64,000 bases of DNA, from assembly GCA_026986775.1 (NCBI GenBank), contig JALSNX010000020.1:36232-100231 (forward strand), given 5' to 3'. The DNA is from Caldifarciminota bacterium (GTDB lineage: Bacteria; Hydrothermota; Hydrothermia; UBA1063; CAJXJZ01). Shown one piece after another: positions 27,086 through 36,877 of the stretch (the first letter of the stretch is position 1; the number at the start of each line of letters is the position of its first letter). The notes beneath the pieces are model-generated. The model was not told where the DNA came from, did not search any database, and saw only the letters and a program-made list of their open reading frames with translations. Made by a program: the position numbers and the translations under genes.

Positions 27086-28365
27086 TTTCTTGAGTTCTGA
27101 AGGTTAAGAAGATAAAGTGAAACCAGTGGAAGGAAAAGATAAATGCCCTGGACGAAGATCTGAGGAAAGTAGCCACGGGATATAATCTGGAAGATGTAGA
27201 ATAAAAAGATGGAGTAAGACATAAGAACAAACTCATTTTTCCGGTATTTCCTGTAAGTGATGTATGCTGTTTTGAAGATCAATGCTAACAAGGCCATAAA
27301 TACAATAACTCCAGGTATTCCAAAGTTGGCATAGTATTCTCCAATATTCGGTACAGCATATCCAAAAAACCTGCCTCCTGTAATCTTCCACAGTATTTTC
27401 AAAAATTCAGGGTATGGTTTTTGTGGCCAGATTACCCTTGGTATGGGAAGAATAAGGGTGTAAAGGAAACTTTCTCCAAGTAAAAATGGATGATGATGGG
27501 GAATATATCGCATAATTGCGGCTGTGGGTTTAAAAAGGGAAAATGATGAAGTGAAGAATGCCATGATAAATTCAGTATTGAGTGAGAGAGATGATAGTGA
27601 CGGAGCTCCTCTTAGATAGGCGATGATAGAAAATACAAATAAGGCTGAGACGAAAAGTGCAATAATATGGAATTTTTTGAGTGTTTTTTCCGTTCTTCTC
27701 AGATAGTACAGGATTATACTGCCACCATAAATAAGTATAATATATCTTACTCCCCGCGTAAGAAACAAAATCAGGTTGATTATTAGTATCAAAATCGGCA
27801 GGTTTCTAAGCGCTTTCCTTATTTTAAGTTCAAGAAACATCAGGGATGATGGAATCAAAAATAGAAGAGATAAAGCAAGATAGCCTGAAACTTTTCTGGA
27901 AGTTTCACCCAGCATGAGATAAAAATTACTGAGTTTAAGAGGGTTTATTACAAAAAAAGATATACCAAGTTTTCTGGTCCATAAAAAATAACCTGCAAGT
28001 CCTGTAAGTTCCCACAGTGAGGCATTTATAATCAGAGCCTTTGTTTTTAAAGTGGGCGTAATGTTTAACACAGGAATATTGAACAGTTCGTATGATAATA
28101 TAAAGGAAAGGATTGCACAGAGAAAAACAAACTGGGTAAATGGATAGTAAGACAGAAGAGGTGTTTCTGCCATGGAAGTGGTGTTTGATACTATGTCAAA
28201 TACTGGGCTTAAGAAGAAATACATAAAGTAGAGCAGAAGGGAAAAGCTTATGGGTGAATCCAATGAGGGTTTCTTTTTTATTAGATAATAGAAGGTTGCT
28301 GAGACAAAAAGCAGAGTAAGGGCCAGAAATAAAGATATATGCAATAATCTATCTTCCAGACCCAT
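27082..28365 (-). CDS. Wzy-like polysaccharide polymerase (multispanning membrane protein)
   Basis: 427 residues with about ten or more hydrophobic segments and a large hydrophilic loop in the C-terminal half (YIPHHHPFLLGESFLYTLILP). Topology and position between a flippase and glycosyltransferases point to an O-antigen/oligosaccharide repeat-unit polymerase. Wzy proteins are too divergent to name by motif. It overlaps the flippase gene by 17 bp. Confidence 0.7.
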   Translation of the reverse strand: MGLEDRLLHISLFLALTLLFVSATFYYLIKKKPSLDSPISFSLLLYFMYFFLSPVFDIVSNTTSMAETPLLSYYPFTQFVFLCAILSFILSYELFNIPVLNITPTLKTKALIINASLWELTGLAGYFLWTRKLGISFFVINPLKLSNFYLMLGETSRKVSGYLALSLLFLIPSSLMFLELKIRKALRNLPILILIINLILFLTRGVRYIILIYGGSIILYYLRRTEKTLKKFHIIALFVSALFVFSIIAYLRGAPSLSSLSLNTEFIMAFFTSSFSLFKPTAAIMRYIPHHHPFLLGESFLYTLILPIPRVIWPQKPYPEFLKILWKITGGRFFGYAVPNIGEYYANFGIPGVIVFMALLALIFKTAYITYRKYRKNEFVLMSYSIFLFYIFQIISRGYFPQIFVQGIYLFLPLVSLYLLNLQNSRK

Positions 28366-29536
28366 GTCCTTTTCCCATGTTCATAAGGTAATATATTGCT
28401 CCGGCGCAATATGCTATGACTGATGCGAAGGCAACTCCAATAAGACCGTATGCTATATATAGAAGTGGAATAAAGATGGCAAGTGTTATAAAGATAATAA
28501 TCTGAGCTATAGTTGTCTTTACTGGATTGCCTGTCGCTTTAAAATGAGCAGTTCCCACATGTATTAGAGACAGTGGAAATGCTGTTATAAATAGAATCAG
28601 AGCAACTTTAGTGGACATCAGAAATTGTTGACCGTAGAATAACAGTACGAGCTTTTTTAATGTCAGGATTAAAAGAAGATACAGGATTAGATTGAACAGG
28701 AATAAAAAGGCGATATTTTTTTTAAGGGAATAGTTCTTATCTTTAGACATTCTGGGATACAACACTATCTGTGCTGCATTTGGAGCAAGTGCACCTATTC
28801 TGCTTATAGATACTGCTACAGAGTATATTCCAAGAGCCTTTGGTGTGGATATAAGAGAAAGAATCGCCTGGTCTGTTTGTTGTGAGAATGACCCAATTAT
28901 TGAGGCAAGCTGGGTTTTTATTCCAAATCCGATGCTTTCTCTTAGTGATTCTTTTCTTATCAGAGATGGATTTAGTTTGAAAAAATCAGGAAGCAAAAAT
29001 AGAAGGAGTAATATATTGGATAGAAAGAGAAAAAAGAAACACTTTTGTGGGGTTAAAGTCCTGTAATTAATAACAAGTAGCAGAAGATATGTTAAAGGAA
29101 GCAGTACCCTGAGAAGATTGTATTTCAAAAATTCCATCTTTTCCTGTATAAAAGACAATCCCACCTGTATGCTGTTAGCCACTGGTATGTACATAAATAT
29201 GAGTGAAAGTATAAAAGGCGAGTTAATTACATCTCTGAATAGTGTGAAAAAAAGCAGAAGAAGCAGTAAGGAGAAAAAGCCCGATATAAAAAGCACTCCG
29301 AAGAAAATGGTGCTTTTGAGTGCAGATGAATCAGAGCCCTGATTTTTTAAATATATATAGGCCTCGTTCATGCCCATAAGAGCAATCTGTGATAAAAGAG
29401 AAGGCCATATTATAAGGGTCCTCAGAATACCTTTTCCGCCAGGACCAAGTGTCCTTGCTGTTATAATACCTGATACAATGTTTAATATGAGTATTAATAA
29501 GCTTCCAGTTAGAGTAACTGAAAAGTGGCGTTTCAT
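28349..29536 (-). CDS. Wzx-type polysaccharide flippase
   Basis: 395 residues, with about 12 predicted membrane helices. The N-terminus GIITARTLGPGGKGILRTLI is typical of the MOP/PST exporter family that flips undecaprenyl-linked repeat units. It begins 4 bp inside the chain-length gene. It works with the Wzy-like polymerase and the Wzz/Wza-like genes beside it. Confidence 0.85.
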   Translation of the reverse strand: MKRHFSVTLTGSLLILILNIVSGIITARTLGPGGKGILRTLIIWPSLLSQIALMGMNEAYIYLKNQGSDSSALKSTIFFGVLFISGFFSLLLLLLFFTLFRDVINSPFILSLIFMYIPVANSIQVGLSFIQEKMEFLKYNLLRVLLPLTYLLLLVINYRTLTPQKCFFFLFLSNILLLLFLLPDFFKLNPSLIRKESLRESIGFGIKTQLASIIGSFSQQTDQAILSLISTPKALGIYSVAVSISRIGALAPNAAQIVLYPRMSKDKNYSLKKNIAFLFLFNLILYLLLILTLKKLVLLFYGQQFLMSTKVALILFITAFPLSLIHVGTAHFKATGNPVKTTIAQIIIFITLAIFIPLLYIAYGLIGVAFASVIAYCAGAIYYLMNMGKGHGSGR

Positions 29537-30159
29537 TCAACTTTTAACCCCTGAAGGATTTCATTAAAAGCCAGATACAGAATTATAAGAGAAAGATACA
29601 GAAAACTTCCTATAATTATATTATGTGAAAGGTGTGGCCTGTACTTCTTTCTGGGGATATCCGGAAAGTCAATTACTTTTGCAAGTGGTTTTCTTGGTGT
29701 TAGTTTAAGCTTAAGGTTCAAAGAATCAAGCTGATTCAGCATAAAGAGAACAACATCTCTTGCAAGAACGGGATTCTGTGAGATGAAAGATAGAGTGATA
29801 ATGCCCTTCTCGGGGTCAAGAGAGACATCAAGGTTTTTATTAAATTTTTTCAGCGCTATATCTTCATTATTGGTTTTATATTCGTTAAAAAGGTTAAATG
29901 TTTTCAATACCTTTCTGGCAAGTCTTCTACTCTCCAGTAGCGCTATAATTGCCTTTGAGGATACAGCTTCAGGGGATAGTTCAGGATTCTGTAACTGACC
30001 ATAGGGTGTGTTTAATACAACACCGGGACTTTCTGATTCTGGAGCAAGTAGTGTAGCATAGGACATATATTCTCTTGGTAAAAGGAGCGTGTAAATAACA
30101 ATGAGTATCTGGAAGACAAAAAATCCGACAATACTTCTTATAAGTCTTTTTCTGTTCAT
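29533..30159 (-). CDS. Wzz-like chain-length determinant / polysaccharide co-polymerase
   Basis: 208 residues. One N-terminal (about 8-27) and one C-terminal membrane helix (about 180-200) flank a periplasmic helical domain. A Pro-rich motif (FPDIPRKKYRPH) precedes the second helix, as in Wzz proteins. There is no cytoplasmic tyrosine-kinase domain, so this is not a full Wzc. It is expected to set polysaccharide length with the Wzy polymerase. Confidence 0.8.
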   Translation of the reverse strand: MNRKRLIRSIVGFFVFQILIVIYTLLLPREYMSYATLLAPESESPGVVLNTPYGQLQNPELSPEAVSSKAIIALLESRRLARKVLKTFNLFNEYKTNNEDIALKKFNKNLDVSLDPEKGIITLSFISQNPVLARDVVLFMLNQLDSLNLKLKLTPRKPLAKVIDFPDIPRKKYRPHLSHNIIIGSFLYLSLIILYLAFNEILQGLKVE

Positions 30160-32291
30160 CTATTTACCTGGTAGAACACAAATATTGACATGGCTATCTG
30201 ATAGAGGATTGTGCTTATAATAGCAAGGTCTTTCAAAGCGGTTTTTTCACGTCTCTCCTTAAAAGGCACAAACAGAATATCACCGGCTTTTACTTTTCCT
30301 CGGTGAATTTTACCGTTTATTGATATTGCAAATACATTCTTTCTATCAGCATTGGGGTGAAGTGGAGCTTTTTTTATAACCTCCTGAATGGTGGCTCCAG
30401 GTTTAAACGGAGTAACGTATGGTTTTAAAACAGCACCGGTTATGTATATGTATGGGGTAAATGAGGGTATTACTATAGTATCACCATCCATCAGAATAAG
30501 GCTTGTATCTGCAGGAATGGTATTTTCTATCCGTGATTCTATTATCTTTTTCATGTCGTTTGAAAGGAGGTTTATTGAATCTTCTGCAACTCCCAACATG
30601 CTGTAGAGTATGGTATTTGTAATGGAGGCTCGCCTTTTTCTTGAAATAATTGACCTTTTTATATAAATACCCTCGCGGTAGCCATCTTTAAGAGTGCCAC
30701 CTGCAGTATGTAATGCGTCACGAATCGTGCTGCCTTTTTTAAGAGTATATACTCCTGGATATTTCACTTCTCCGCGGACAAACACTTTAACTTTATTATG
30801 TTTCAGTGTGTCCTGTGGAACATAAATCACGTCACCGGGACCAAGTTCGTAGGAATCCCATGTATCTTTTGAGAATATAAGAACTTTTCCTGAAGCCTTT
30901 GAATATACAGTAATGTTGTTTAAATCAGCATCATTTCTGGGAATCGCCGAAAGTATTGCTTTTTTAACAGAAAGGCCTTTAGACCATAGCATAACACCTG
31001 GATTTTCAACGTAACCATTTATAGTAACAGGGGTTTTTCTTTTTATAATGTCAGCCCTGAAGATAATCACAGAGTCAGCGTTAGAGAGTTTAAATCTAAA
31101 GGTATCTTTTATATTTACCTCTATGATTTTACGGGTAAAGGAGTCCTTTCTGTATACCAGTATGTCTTTGAAGGGAGGATACAGGAATCCTCCTGTGAGG
31201 GTAATAAGTTCTGAAAGAGTCATATCTGGAGTATAGGTATAGTAACCCTCTCTCTTAACATTTCCTTTGATAAAAACATACCCACCCGTGTTTAATTTTG
31301 AAAATGGCACATATATGTAATCCCCTGGCTTTAGTCGGGTTTTCTGCCATCTTTTCATGGGTATAGAGAAAATGACTATACTATCTCCTTCAATTCTATG
31401 TATTTCAGCACGGTGTTGTGAGAACGGAAGCACACCAGCCCAGTTGAGGAGATTTTTAAGTGTTGCGTAATTCTTTGTCTCGTAGATGCCGTATCTGTGC
31501 ACACAACCATCTACTGCGATAACGTTTTTCAGGGTTGGTACCGTGACTATATCACCATTTTTAAGTTGTGGTAATCTTGCTCTGCCTCCAAAGATATAGG
31601 GATAAAGGTCAACAGAGGATACGGTACCATCTCTGTGTGTAATCTGTATATCTCTCAAAGAACCTGTTTTTAAAACGCCACCTGCGGTAAATAACAGGTC
31701 AAGTAAAGTTGTATGTGCTTTCAATGCGTAAACTCCAGGATTCAGAACTTCACCGGTAAGATATACCTTTATACCACGTATTCTACCAGGAGAAGTAATA
31801 ACCTTTACGTTTGTCCATTTTTTTCTGGCAAGCATATTGAGCTTTTTTTCAAGCCCATCAAGTGTAAGTCCTGCTGCATTTACTGTACCGAGTCCGGGAA
31901 TAAATATCATCCCTGACCTATCAACAATGACTCTAAATGAATTTTCTATTGTTCCTGTTAGATAAATTACAATTTCATCCCCGCTGTCAAGTTTGTAATC
32001 AGGCGCCGGTTGAAGCTCAACATTGCCACCATTTCCTCTATTAATAAGAGCCCTGTATCCAATCTGTCGCAGGTATCTTTTATGTGTAATCTTTATAAAC
32101 ATGGACTCTATAGGGGAAAGAAGGGTATCAGAAAAATGTAAGGTGATTTGTTTTTTGGTGTTTAAATTGGTTTGCAGTGCGTTTTTTGAAATCTTCGCTG
32201 TATCCTTTCTGAATAAATCAATAGGTAAGTCCCGTGGCAGGTTATAAGTGTTAGATAATGAAAATAACAGTAAAAATACTGAAAGCATCAC
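30156..32291 (-). CDS. Polysaccharide export protein, Wza-like with multiple SLBB domains
   Basis: 711 residues. A signal peptide (MLSVFLLLFSLSNTYN) is followed by the Poly_export segment YKLDSGDEIVIYLTG and about five repeated SLBB-type units, marked by PGVYALKAHTTLLDLL, YGIYETKNYATLKNLL, EGYYTYTPDMTLSELI, PGVYTLKKGSTIRDAL and a final KPYVTPFKPGATIQEVI. The very C-terminus has a hydrophobic helix (LAIISTILYQIAMSIFVFY). At nearly twice the length of E. coli Wza, it probably forms a long periplasm-spanning export channel. No lipobox is seen. Confidence 0.88.
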   Translation of the reverse strand: MMLSVFLLLFSLSNTYNLPRDLPIDLFRKDTAKISKNALQTNLNTKKQITLHFSDTLLSPIESMFIKITHKRYLRQIGYRALINRGNGGNVELQPAPDYKLDSGDEIVIYLTGTIENSFRVIVDRSGMIFIPGLGTVNAAGLTLDGLEKKLNMLARKKWTNVKVITSPGRIRGIKVYLTGEVLNPGVYALKAHTTLLDLLFTAGGVLKTGSLRDIQITHRDGTVSSVDLYPYIFGGRARLPQLKNGDIVTVPTLKNVIAVDGCVHRYGIYETKNYATLKNLLNWAGVLPFSQHRAEIHRIEGDSIVIFSIPMKRWQKTRLKPGDYIYVPFSKLNTGGYVFIKGNVKREGYYTYTPDMTLSELITLTGGFLYPPFKDILVYRKDSFTRKIIEVNIKDTFRFKLSNADSVIIFRADIIKRKTPVTINGYVENPGVMLWSKGLSVKKAILSAIPRNDADLNNITVYSKASGKVLIFSKDTWDSYELGPGDVIYVPQDTLKHNKVKVFVRGEVKYPGVYTLKKGSTIRDALHTAGGTLKDGYREGIYIKRSIISRKRRASITNTILYSMLGVAEDSINLLSNDMKKIIESRIENTIPADTSLILMDGDTIVIPSFTPYIYITGAVLKPYVTPFKPGATIQEVIKKAPLHPNADRKNVFAISINGKIHRGKVKAGDILFVPFKERREKTALKDLAIISTILYQIAMSIFVFYQVNR

Positions 32292-33595
32292 AGAGTGACT
32301 ATCTTGGACTCAGTATCTTTTATACCATGATTTCTGAGTGCATTTCTGCTGTCAAAAATGTAAGGGGCTTCTCTGTAAATACGATTATAATCAAAAGTGG
32401 AGTGGTCTGTTCCTATTACCACTATGTCATAAGAGGAATAATCCGGGTTCATGTTGGATTCAATCAGTTTACCGTTTATATCAACCCATGGCACGTGAGG
32501 GTCAGTGTATTCTACAGTAGCTCCCTTTTCTTCTAAAAGAGTTATAACGTCAAGGATAGGGGATTCCCTTACATCGTCAATGTCCCTTTTATAGGCAACG
32601 CCCATGACGAGTATACGTGAGCCTTTAAGACTCTTTGTTTTTTCATTAAGAGCATCCTGAATCCTGCTCACTACGTATCGGGGCATATTTGAGTTTATAT
32701 CTGTGGCTGTTTCTATAAAACGGGCTGTATAGTTAAACGTTTTGAGTTTCCATGAAAGATATATGGGGTCAATGGGAATACAATGTCCACCTATACCGGG
32801 TCCAGGGTAGAATTTCATAAACCCGAATGGTTTTGTGCCTGCTGCTTCTATAACCTCCCAGACATCTATACCGAGGATATTGCACATAATGGCCATTTCA
32901 TTGGCAAGTCCAATATTGATGCTTCTGAATGTATTTTCAAGGAGTTTTGCCGCTTCAGCCACCCTTGATGATGAAACCGGTACCACATTTTCAAGGGCGA
33001 TGGTATAAAGTTTGCTTACTACCTCGGTAGAAGCCGGTTCAACTCCACCAACTAACTTGGGGGTATTCTTAACCGTATATTTTTTATTTCCCGGGTCTAT
33101 CCTCTCGGGGGAAAAAGCCAGAAAGAAATCTTTGCCAACAACGAGTCCTGTTTCCTCTAAAAGAGGCAGAATTATTTCATCGGTGGTTCCCGGATAGGTT
33201 GTACTCTCAAATGAAACTATGTGTCCCTTTTTCAGATTACTTTTTACGTCGTGTGCTGCCTTAATTACATAACTTAAATCGGGGTCTTTAGTCTTTGATA
33301 AAGGGGTAGGAACTGCAACGATTATACCATTAACCTGAGAAAGAATACTACTATCATTGGTTGCAGATATTAACCCTTTTTCAACAAGAGGCCGAAGTTC
33401 ATCAGTACTGACATCTTTTACATAAGATATACCTTTGTTTATCTGTTCAACTTTCTTGTCATCCACATCATATCCAAATACTTTTATTCCTGACCTCGCA
33501 AATTCAATGGCGAGTGGAAGCCCCACATAACCGAGTCCCACAACAGAAATTGTTATTTTTCTTTCCTCTATTTTAGAGAGTATATCTTTTTTCAT
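32288..33595 (-). CDS. Nucleotide-sugar dehydrogenase (UDP-HexNAc 6-dehydrogenase, WbpA/WecC-like)
   Basis: 435 residues. The NAD-binding motif GLGYVGLPLA (20-29), the active-site region PGPGIGGHCIPIDPIYLSW with the catalytic Cys, and VMGVAYKRDIDDVRESP identify the UDP-glucose/UDP-HexNAc dehydrogenase family. The PIDPIYLSWK form favours UDP-N-acetylglucosamine or -mannosamine over UDP-glucose. It makes a uronic acid for the exopolysaccharide. It overlaps the Wza-like gene and gcvPB by 4 bp each. Confidence 0.9.
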   Translation of the reverse strand: MKKDILSKIEERKITISVVGLGYVGLPLAIEFARSGIKVFGYDVDDKKVEQINKGISYVKDVSTDELRPLVEKGLISATNDSSILSQVNGIIVAVPTPLSKTKDPDLSYVIKAAHDVKSNLKKGHIVSFESTTYPGTTDEIILPLLEETGLVVGKDFFLAFSPERIDPGNKKYTVKNTPKLVGGVEPASTEVVSKLYTIALENVVPVSSSRVAEAAKLLENTFRSINIGLANEMAIMCNILGIDVWEVIEAAGTKPFGFMKFYPGPGIGGHCIPIDPIYLSWKLKTFNYTARFIETATDINSNMPRYVVSRIQDALNEKTKSLKGSRILVMGVAYKRDIDDVRESPILDVITLLEEKGATVEYTDPHVPWVDINGKLIESNMNPDYSSYDIVVIGTDHSTFDYNRIYREAPYIFDSRNALRNHGIKDTESKIVTL

Positions 33596-35061
33596 TGCTC
33601 TTCCTCGTATTTCACTTTGAGATTTTTTACTGCATAAACGTCATCAAGTCTTCCTGTGGGTGTTCTATGGGGAGCCTTCTTTAAAATTTCCGGATTTTCC
33701 CGGGCCTCTTTTAAAATCTGTTTCATTGCTTCTGCAAAAGCCTCTAAAGTTTCCTTTGCTTCTGTCTCAGTGGGCTCTATCATTAGTGCTTCATGGACAA
33801 TAAGTGGAAAATATACTGTCGGAGCGTGAAAGCCATAATCAAGAATCCTTTTGGCTATATCCAGTGTTTTTATACCATACTTTTTCTTTATGCTTTCACC
33901 TGATGCTACAAATTCATGCATGGGAATAGAGTCATATGGTACCTCGTATCCGGCGTCCTTTATCAGTTTTTTAAGATAATTTGCATTTATCACTGCATTT
34001 TCTGCAATTTCCCTGAGATGTTCTTTCCCCACCATCCTTATATAAGTGTATGCTCTTACCATGACGGAGAAATGTCCCAGAAATGCAAGCATTTTTCCAA
34101 TAGACCATTTACCGTGAGGTTTTCTTTTATACACACCATTTTCAAGCTCAACTTCATAACCCGGCAGAAATTCCTTTAAAAAGGCCTTTACGCCCACAGG
34201 TCCACTTCCTGGTCCCCCTCCGCCATGAGGAGTTGAGAATGTCTTGTGGAGGTTGAAATGCAATACATCAAATCCTATGTCTCCGGGTCTTATGTAACCC
34301 AGAATCGCATTGAGATTGGCTCCATCCATGTACATGAGACCACCAACAGAATGGACCATTTCAGCGATTTGTTTAATATCTCGCTCAAATATGCCCAGAG
34401 TATTGGGGTTCGTGACCATAAGACCAGCAACATCCTCATTTAAGTGCTTTGCCAGTTCATCAACATCTATCATTCCCATTTTATTGGATTTAATGGTTTT
34501 CGCTACATATCCTGCGAGGGTGGTGGAAGCTGGATTTGTCCCATGTGCAGAATCAGGAACCAGTATATACTTCCTTTTTTCTCCATTTTTCTCATGATAC
34601 TTTTTTATGATTTTTATTCCTGTGAGTTCTCCCTGAGCTCCAGCAGCGGGTTCAAGCGTTACAGCATCCATACCGCTTATTTCTGCAAGATATAAGGCGA
34701 GTTCATACATGATTCTCAATGCACCCTGTACAGTATTATCAGGTTGAGAGGGATGAAGTGCTCTAAAACCTTCAAGAGATGATACAAATTCATTGATTTT
34801 TGGATTATATTTCATTGTACATGAGCCGAGAGGATAGAAACCAAGGTCAACGTTGTAGTTCATGTTGGATAGCCTGATAAAATGTCTTATCACATCTGGC
34901 TCGGATAGTTCGGGTAAATTTATCTCATCTCGTCTTATGTATTGTTCAATTTCTTCCCTGTATTTATCATACAGAGAGCTGAAAACCTTTTCTTCCTGAA
35001 TGGTGTATGCCTTCTTTCCTTTTCTTGAACGAGTGAATATCGGGTCCTCTTTAAGATGCAT
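33592..35061 (-). CDS. gcvPB: Glycine dehydrogenase (decarboxylating) subunit 2
   Basis: 489 residues. The PLP lysine lies in HFNLHKTFSTPHGGGGPG; YPLGSCTMKYNPK near the N-terminus and PAAGAQGELTG are also conserved. With GcvPA it forms the P-protein that decarboxylates glycine in the glycine cleavage system. The ATG has AAAGGAGG upstream. The gcvPA, gcvT and gcvH partners are not in the window; this gene is embedded between ABC permeases and exopolysaccharide genes and overlaps the sugar dehydrogenase by 4 bp, an unusual setting. Confidence 0.95.
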   Translation of the reverse strand: MHLKEDPIFTRSRKGKKAYTIQEEKVFSSLYDKYREEIEQYIRRDEINLPELSEPDVIRHFIRLSNMNYNVDLGFYPLGSCTMKYNPKINEFVSSLEGFRALHPSQPDNTVQGALRIMYELALYLAEISGMDAVTLEPAAGAQGELTGIKIIKKYHEKNGEKRKYILVPDSAHGTNPASTTLAGYVAKTIKSNKMGMIDVDELAKHLNEDVAGLMVTNPNTLGIFERDIKQIAEMVHSVGGLMYMDGANLNAILGYIRPGDIGFDVLHFNLHKTFSTPHGGGGPGSGPVGVKAFLKEFLPGYEVELENGVYKRKPHGKWSIGKMLAFLGHFSVMVRAYTYIRMVGKEHLREIAENAVINANYLKKLIKDAGYEVPYDSIPMHEFVASGESIKKKYGIKTLDIAKRILDYGFHAPTVYFPLIVHEALMIEPTETEAKETLEAFAEAMKQILKEARENPEILKKAPHRTPTGRLDDVYAVKNLKVKYEEEQ

Positions 35062-35076
35062 TATATAAAGCCTCCT

Positions 35077-35922
35077 TTACCCCTTAAGTCCACTTTTTGC
35101 ATAACTTGCTACAATCTGTTTCTGGGCTATAAAGAAAAGAATTACAAGAGGCATGATGGCTATAAAGGATGCAGCCATCAATGCAGGGTAGTTGGTACTC
35201 TCTCCCTGAGAGAAGTATGCAAGACCAACCTGTATGGGCCTCATCTTATCACTGTTTACCACCATAAGTGGCCACATAAACGCATTCCATGAGCCGATTA
35301 TGTTGAATATTGCAATAGTCACAACAGCGGGTTTTATAAGGGGTAGTATTATTCTGAAGAGGAAGCATAATCGGCCGCATCCATCAATTATGGCAGCCTC
35401 ATAAAGGTCCTTGGGTATACTTCGCATGTGCTGTCTTAAAAGAAATATGGCAAAAATATTGACTGACCATGGTATTATAAGGGCATAATAAGTATCAAGC
35501 CAGCCCAGATACTGAACGAGTATAAAGAGTGGAATTACGTATACAGGAACAGGAACCATCATGAGAGCCAGAAGGGATACGAAGATGGTTTCTCTGCCCT
35601 TGAATTTGAACCATGAAAAAGCGTATGCTGCAAGTAATGCAGTAAAGACAACGCCAATAAGGGTAAATAGAGCCACTATAAGGGATACATAAATGTATCG
35701 TGGAAAGGCGATTTTTGTCCAGACCATCTTGTATGCATCAAGGGTGAATACCTTTGGTATCCATGTGGGAGGTATCTGAATAGCCTCTCTCTGGGTTTTA
35801 AAGGATGTGGATACCATCCAGATAAATGGGAGGAGGGAGAATAAGGCCCCTGCTGTAACAATTATGTATACTATCAGTTTCCCAAGTGCCTTTTTAAACT
35901 TCATAATACACCTTCTTTTCAA
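35077..35922 (-). CDS. Carbohydrate ABC transporter permease (MalG-like)
   Basis: 281 residues with six predicted membrane helices and the EAA loop LYEAAIIDGCGRLCFLFRIILP that contacts the ATPase. C-terminal KSGLKG matches MalG-type permeases. It pairs with the MalF-like permease upstream (29-bp overlap). The first Met lies in MKRRCIMKFKK; the second ATG (35904) is an alternative start. Confidence 0.9.
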   Translation of the reverse strand: MKRRCIMKFKKALGKLIVYIIVTAGALFSLLPFIWMVSTSFKTQREAIQIPPTWIPKVFTLDAYKMVWTKIAFPRYIYVSLIVALFTLIGVVFTALLAAYAFSWFKFKGRETIFVSLLALMMVPVPVYVIPLFILVQYLGWLDTYYALIIPWSVNIFAIFLLRQHMRSIPKDLYEAAIIDGCGRLCFLFRIILPLIKPAVVTIAIFNIIGSWNAFMWPLMVVNSDKMRPIQVGLAYFSQGESTNYPALMAASFIAIMPLVILFFIAQKQIVASYAKSGLKG

Positions 35923-36835
35923 GCACTGTTTTCTGGAATATGGTTATTGCGAGAACGAAGAGGAAGAAAACAAAGGCAATGGCAGTACCGTATCCAACCT
36001 GATATTCTTCATAGCCCTTTTGATAAAGGTAATAGATGACAACCGATGTCCTTCCCAGCGGCCCGCCCGGAGGAGGGCCTGTCATAAGCCAGATAGGTGC
36101 AAATATCTGTAAAGATGCGATGGTGGTCATTATTGCAACGTAGAAGGTTGTTGGAGAAAGAAGAGGGAGTGTGACGTTTTTTATTGTTTGCCAGGGGCCA
36201 GCGCCATCAATTTTAGCTGCTTCGTAGTATACATCAGGTATATTTTTGAGACCGGCGAGGAATATCACGATGTTATATCCCATTGATTTCCACACGCTCA
36301 TGAGCGCAATGGAAACAAGGGCAAGGGAAGGACCCTTCAGAAGGTAAGGTAGTTCCTTGCCTATTATCAGTTCTATAATACCACGGGGCTCTTCAAGCCA
36401 TTTCAATGGAGAAAGCCCCATGGTGGTAAGGAAGTAGTTAAAAACTCCCCTCTGTGGGTCGTATAACCATTTCCAGACGATGGAGACAGCTACCATTGAG
36501 GTTATAACCGGAAGGAAATAGATTGTTCTATAAAGTCCCAGAGCTTTAAGTCCTCTGTTAAGAAGAGATGCAATAAACAGAGATACTATAATGCTCAGAG
36601 GAACAGCAATAATGGCGTAGTTTATTGTATTCCAGAATGATTGCCAGAAAAATGGGTCCTGAAGAAGCCACTTATAATTGGATAATCCTATAAAGCCTTT
36701 TGAACCACCTATTCCCCAGTCCTGAAAGCTTAACAGAAAAGCATAAGCAATGGGGAAAAATCTGAATACAAGCAGAAGTATCAGTGCAGGGCTTAACAGA
36801 AACAAAGGCCAGAGATAAGTCTTTATTCCCTTCAT
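35894..36835 (-). CDS. Carbohydrate ABC transporter permease (MalF/UgpA-like)
   Basis: 313 residues, six membrane helices, EAA loop YYEAAKIDGAGPWQTIKNVTLP. Together with the MalG-like protein it forms the membrane channel of a sugar importer. No solute-binding protein or ATPase gene is adjacent, so these must be encoded elsewhere. It is the first gene of the long operon running to 24795. A TTGACC/TAAAAT promoter ends 7 nt before its ATG. Confidence 0.9.
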   Translation of the reverse strand: MKGIKTYLWPLFLLSPALILLLVFRFFPIAYAFLLSFQDWGIGGSKGFIGLSNYKWLLQDPFFWQSFWNTINYAIIAVPLSIIVSLFIASLLNRGLKALGLYRTIYFLPVITSMVAVSIVWKWLYDPQRGVFNYFLTTMGLSPLKWLEEPRGIIELIIGKELPYLLKGPSLALVSIALMSVWKSMGYNIVIFLAGLKNIPDVYYEAAKIDGAGPWQTIKNVTLPLLSPTTFYVAIMTTIASLQIFAPIWLMTGPPPGGPLGRTSVVIYYLYQKGYEEYQVGYGTAIAFVFFLFVLAITIFQKTVLEKKVYYEV

Positions 36836-36842
36836 GTCCTTA

Positions 36843-36871
36843 ATTTTAAGTTAATCTGTTAGGTTGGTCAA
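36843..36871 (-). promoter_or_regulatory. Promoter of the permease-gcvPB-exopolysaccharide operon
   Basis: On the minus strand TTGACC (36866-36871) and TAAAAT (36843-36848) are 17 nt apart. The -10 ends 7 nt before the ATG at 36835, predicting a leaderless or nearly leaderless mRNA. AAGGA lies between the -10 and ATG but would not be transcribed in full. Confidence 0.55.
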
Positions 36872-36877
36872 AATCGC

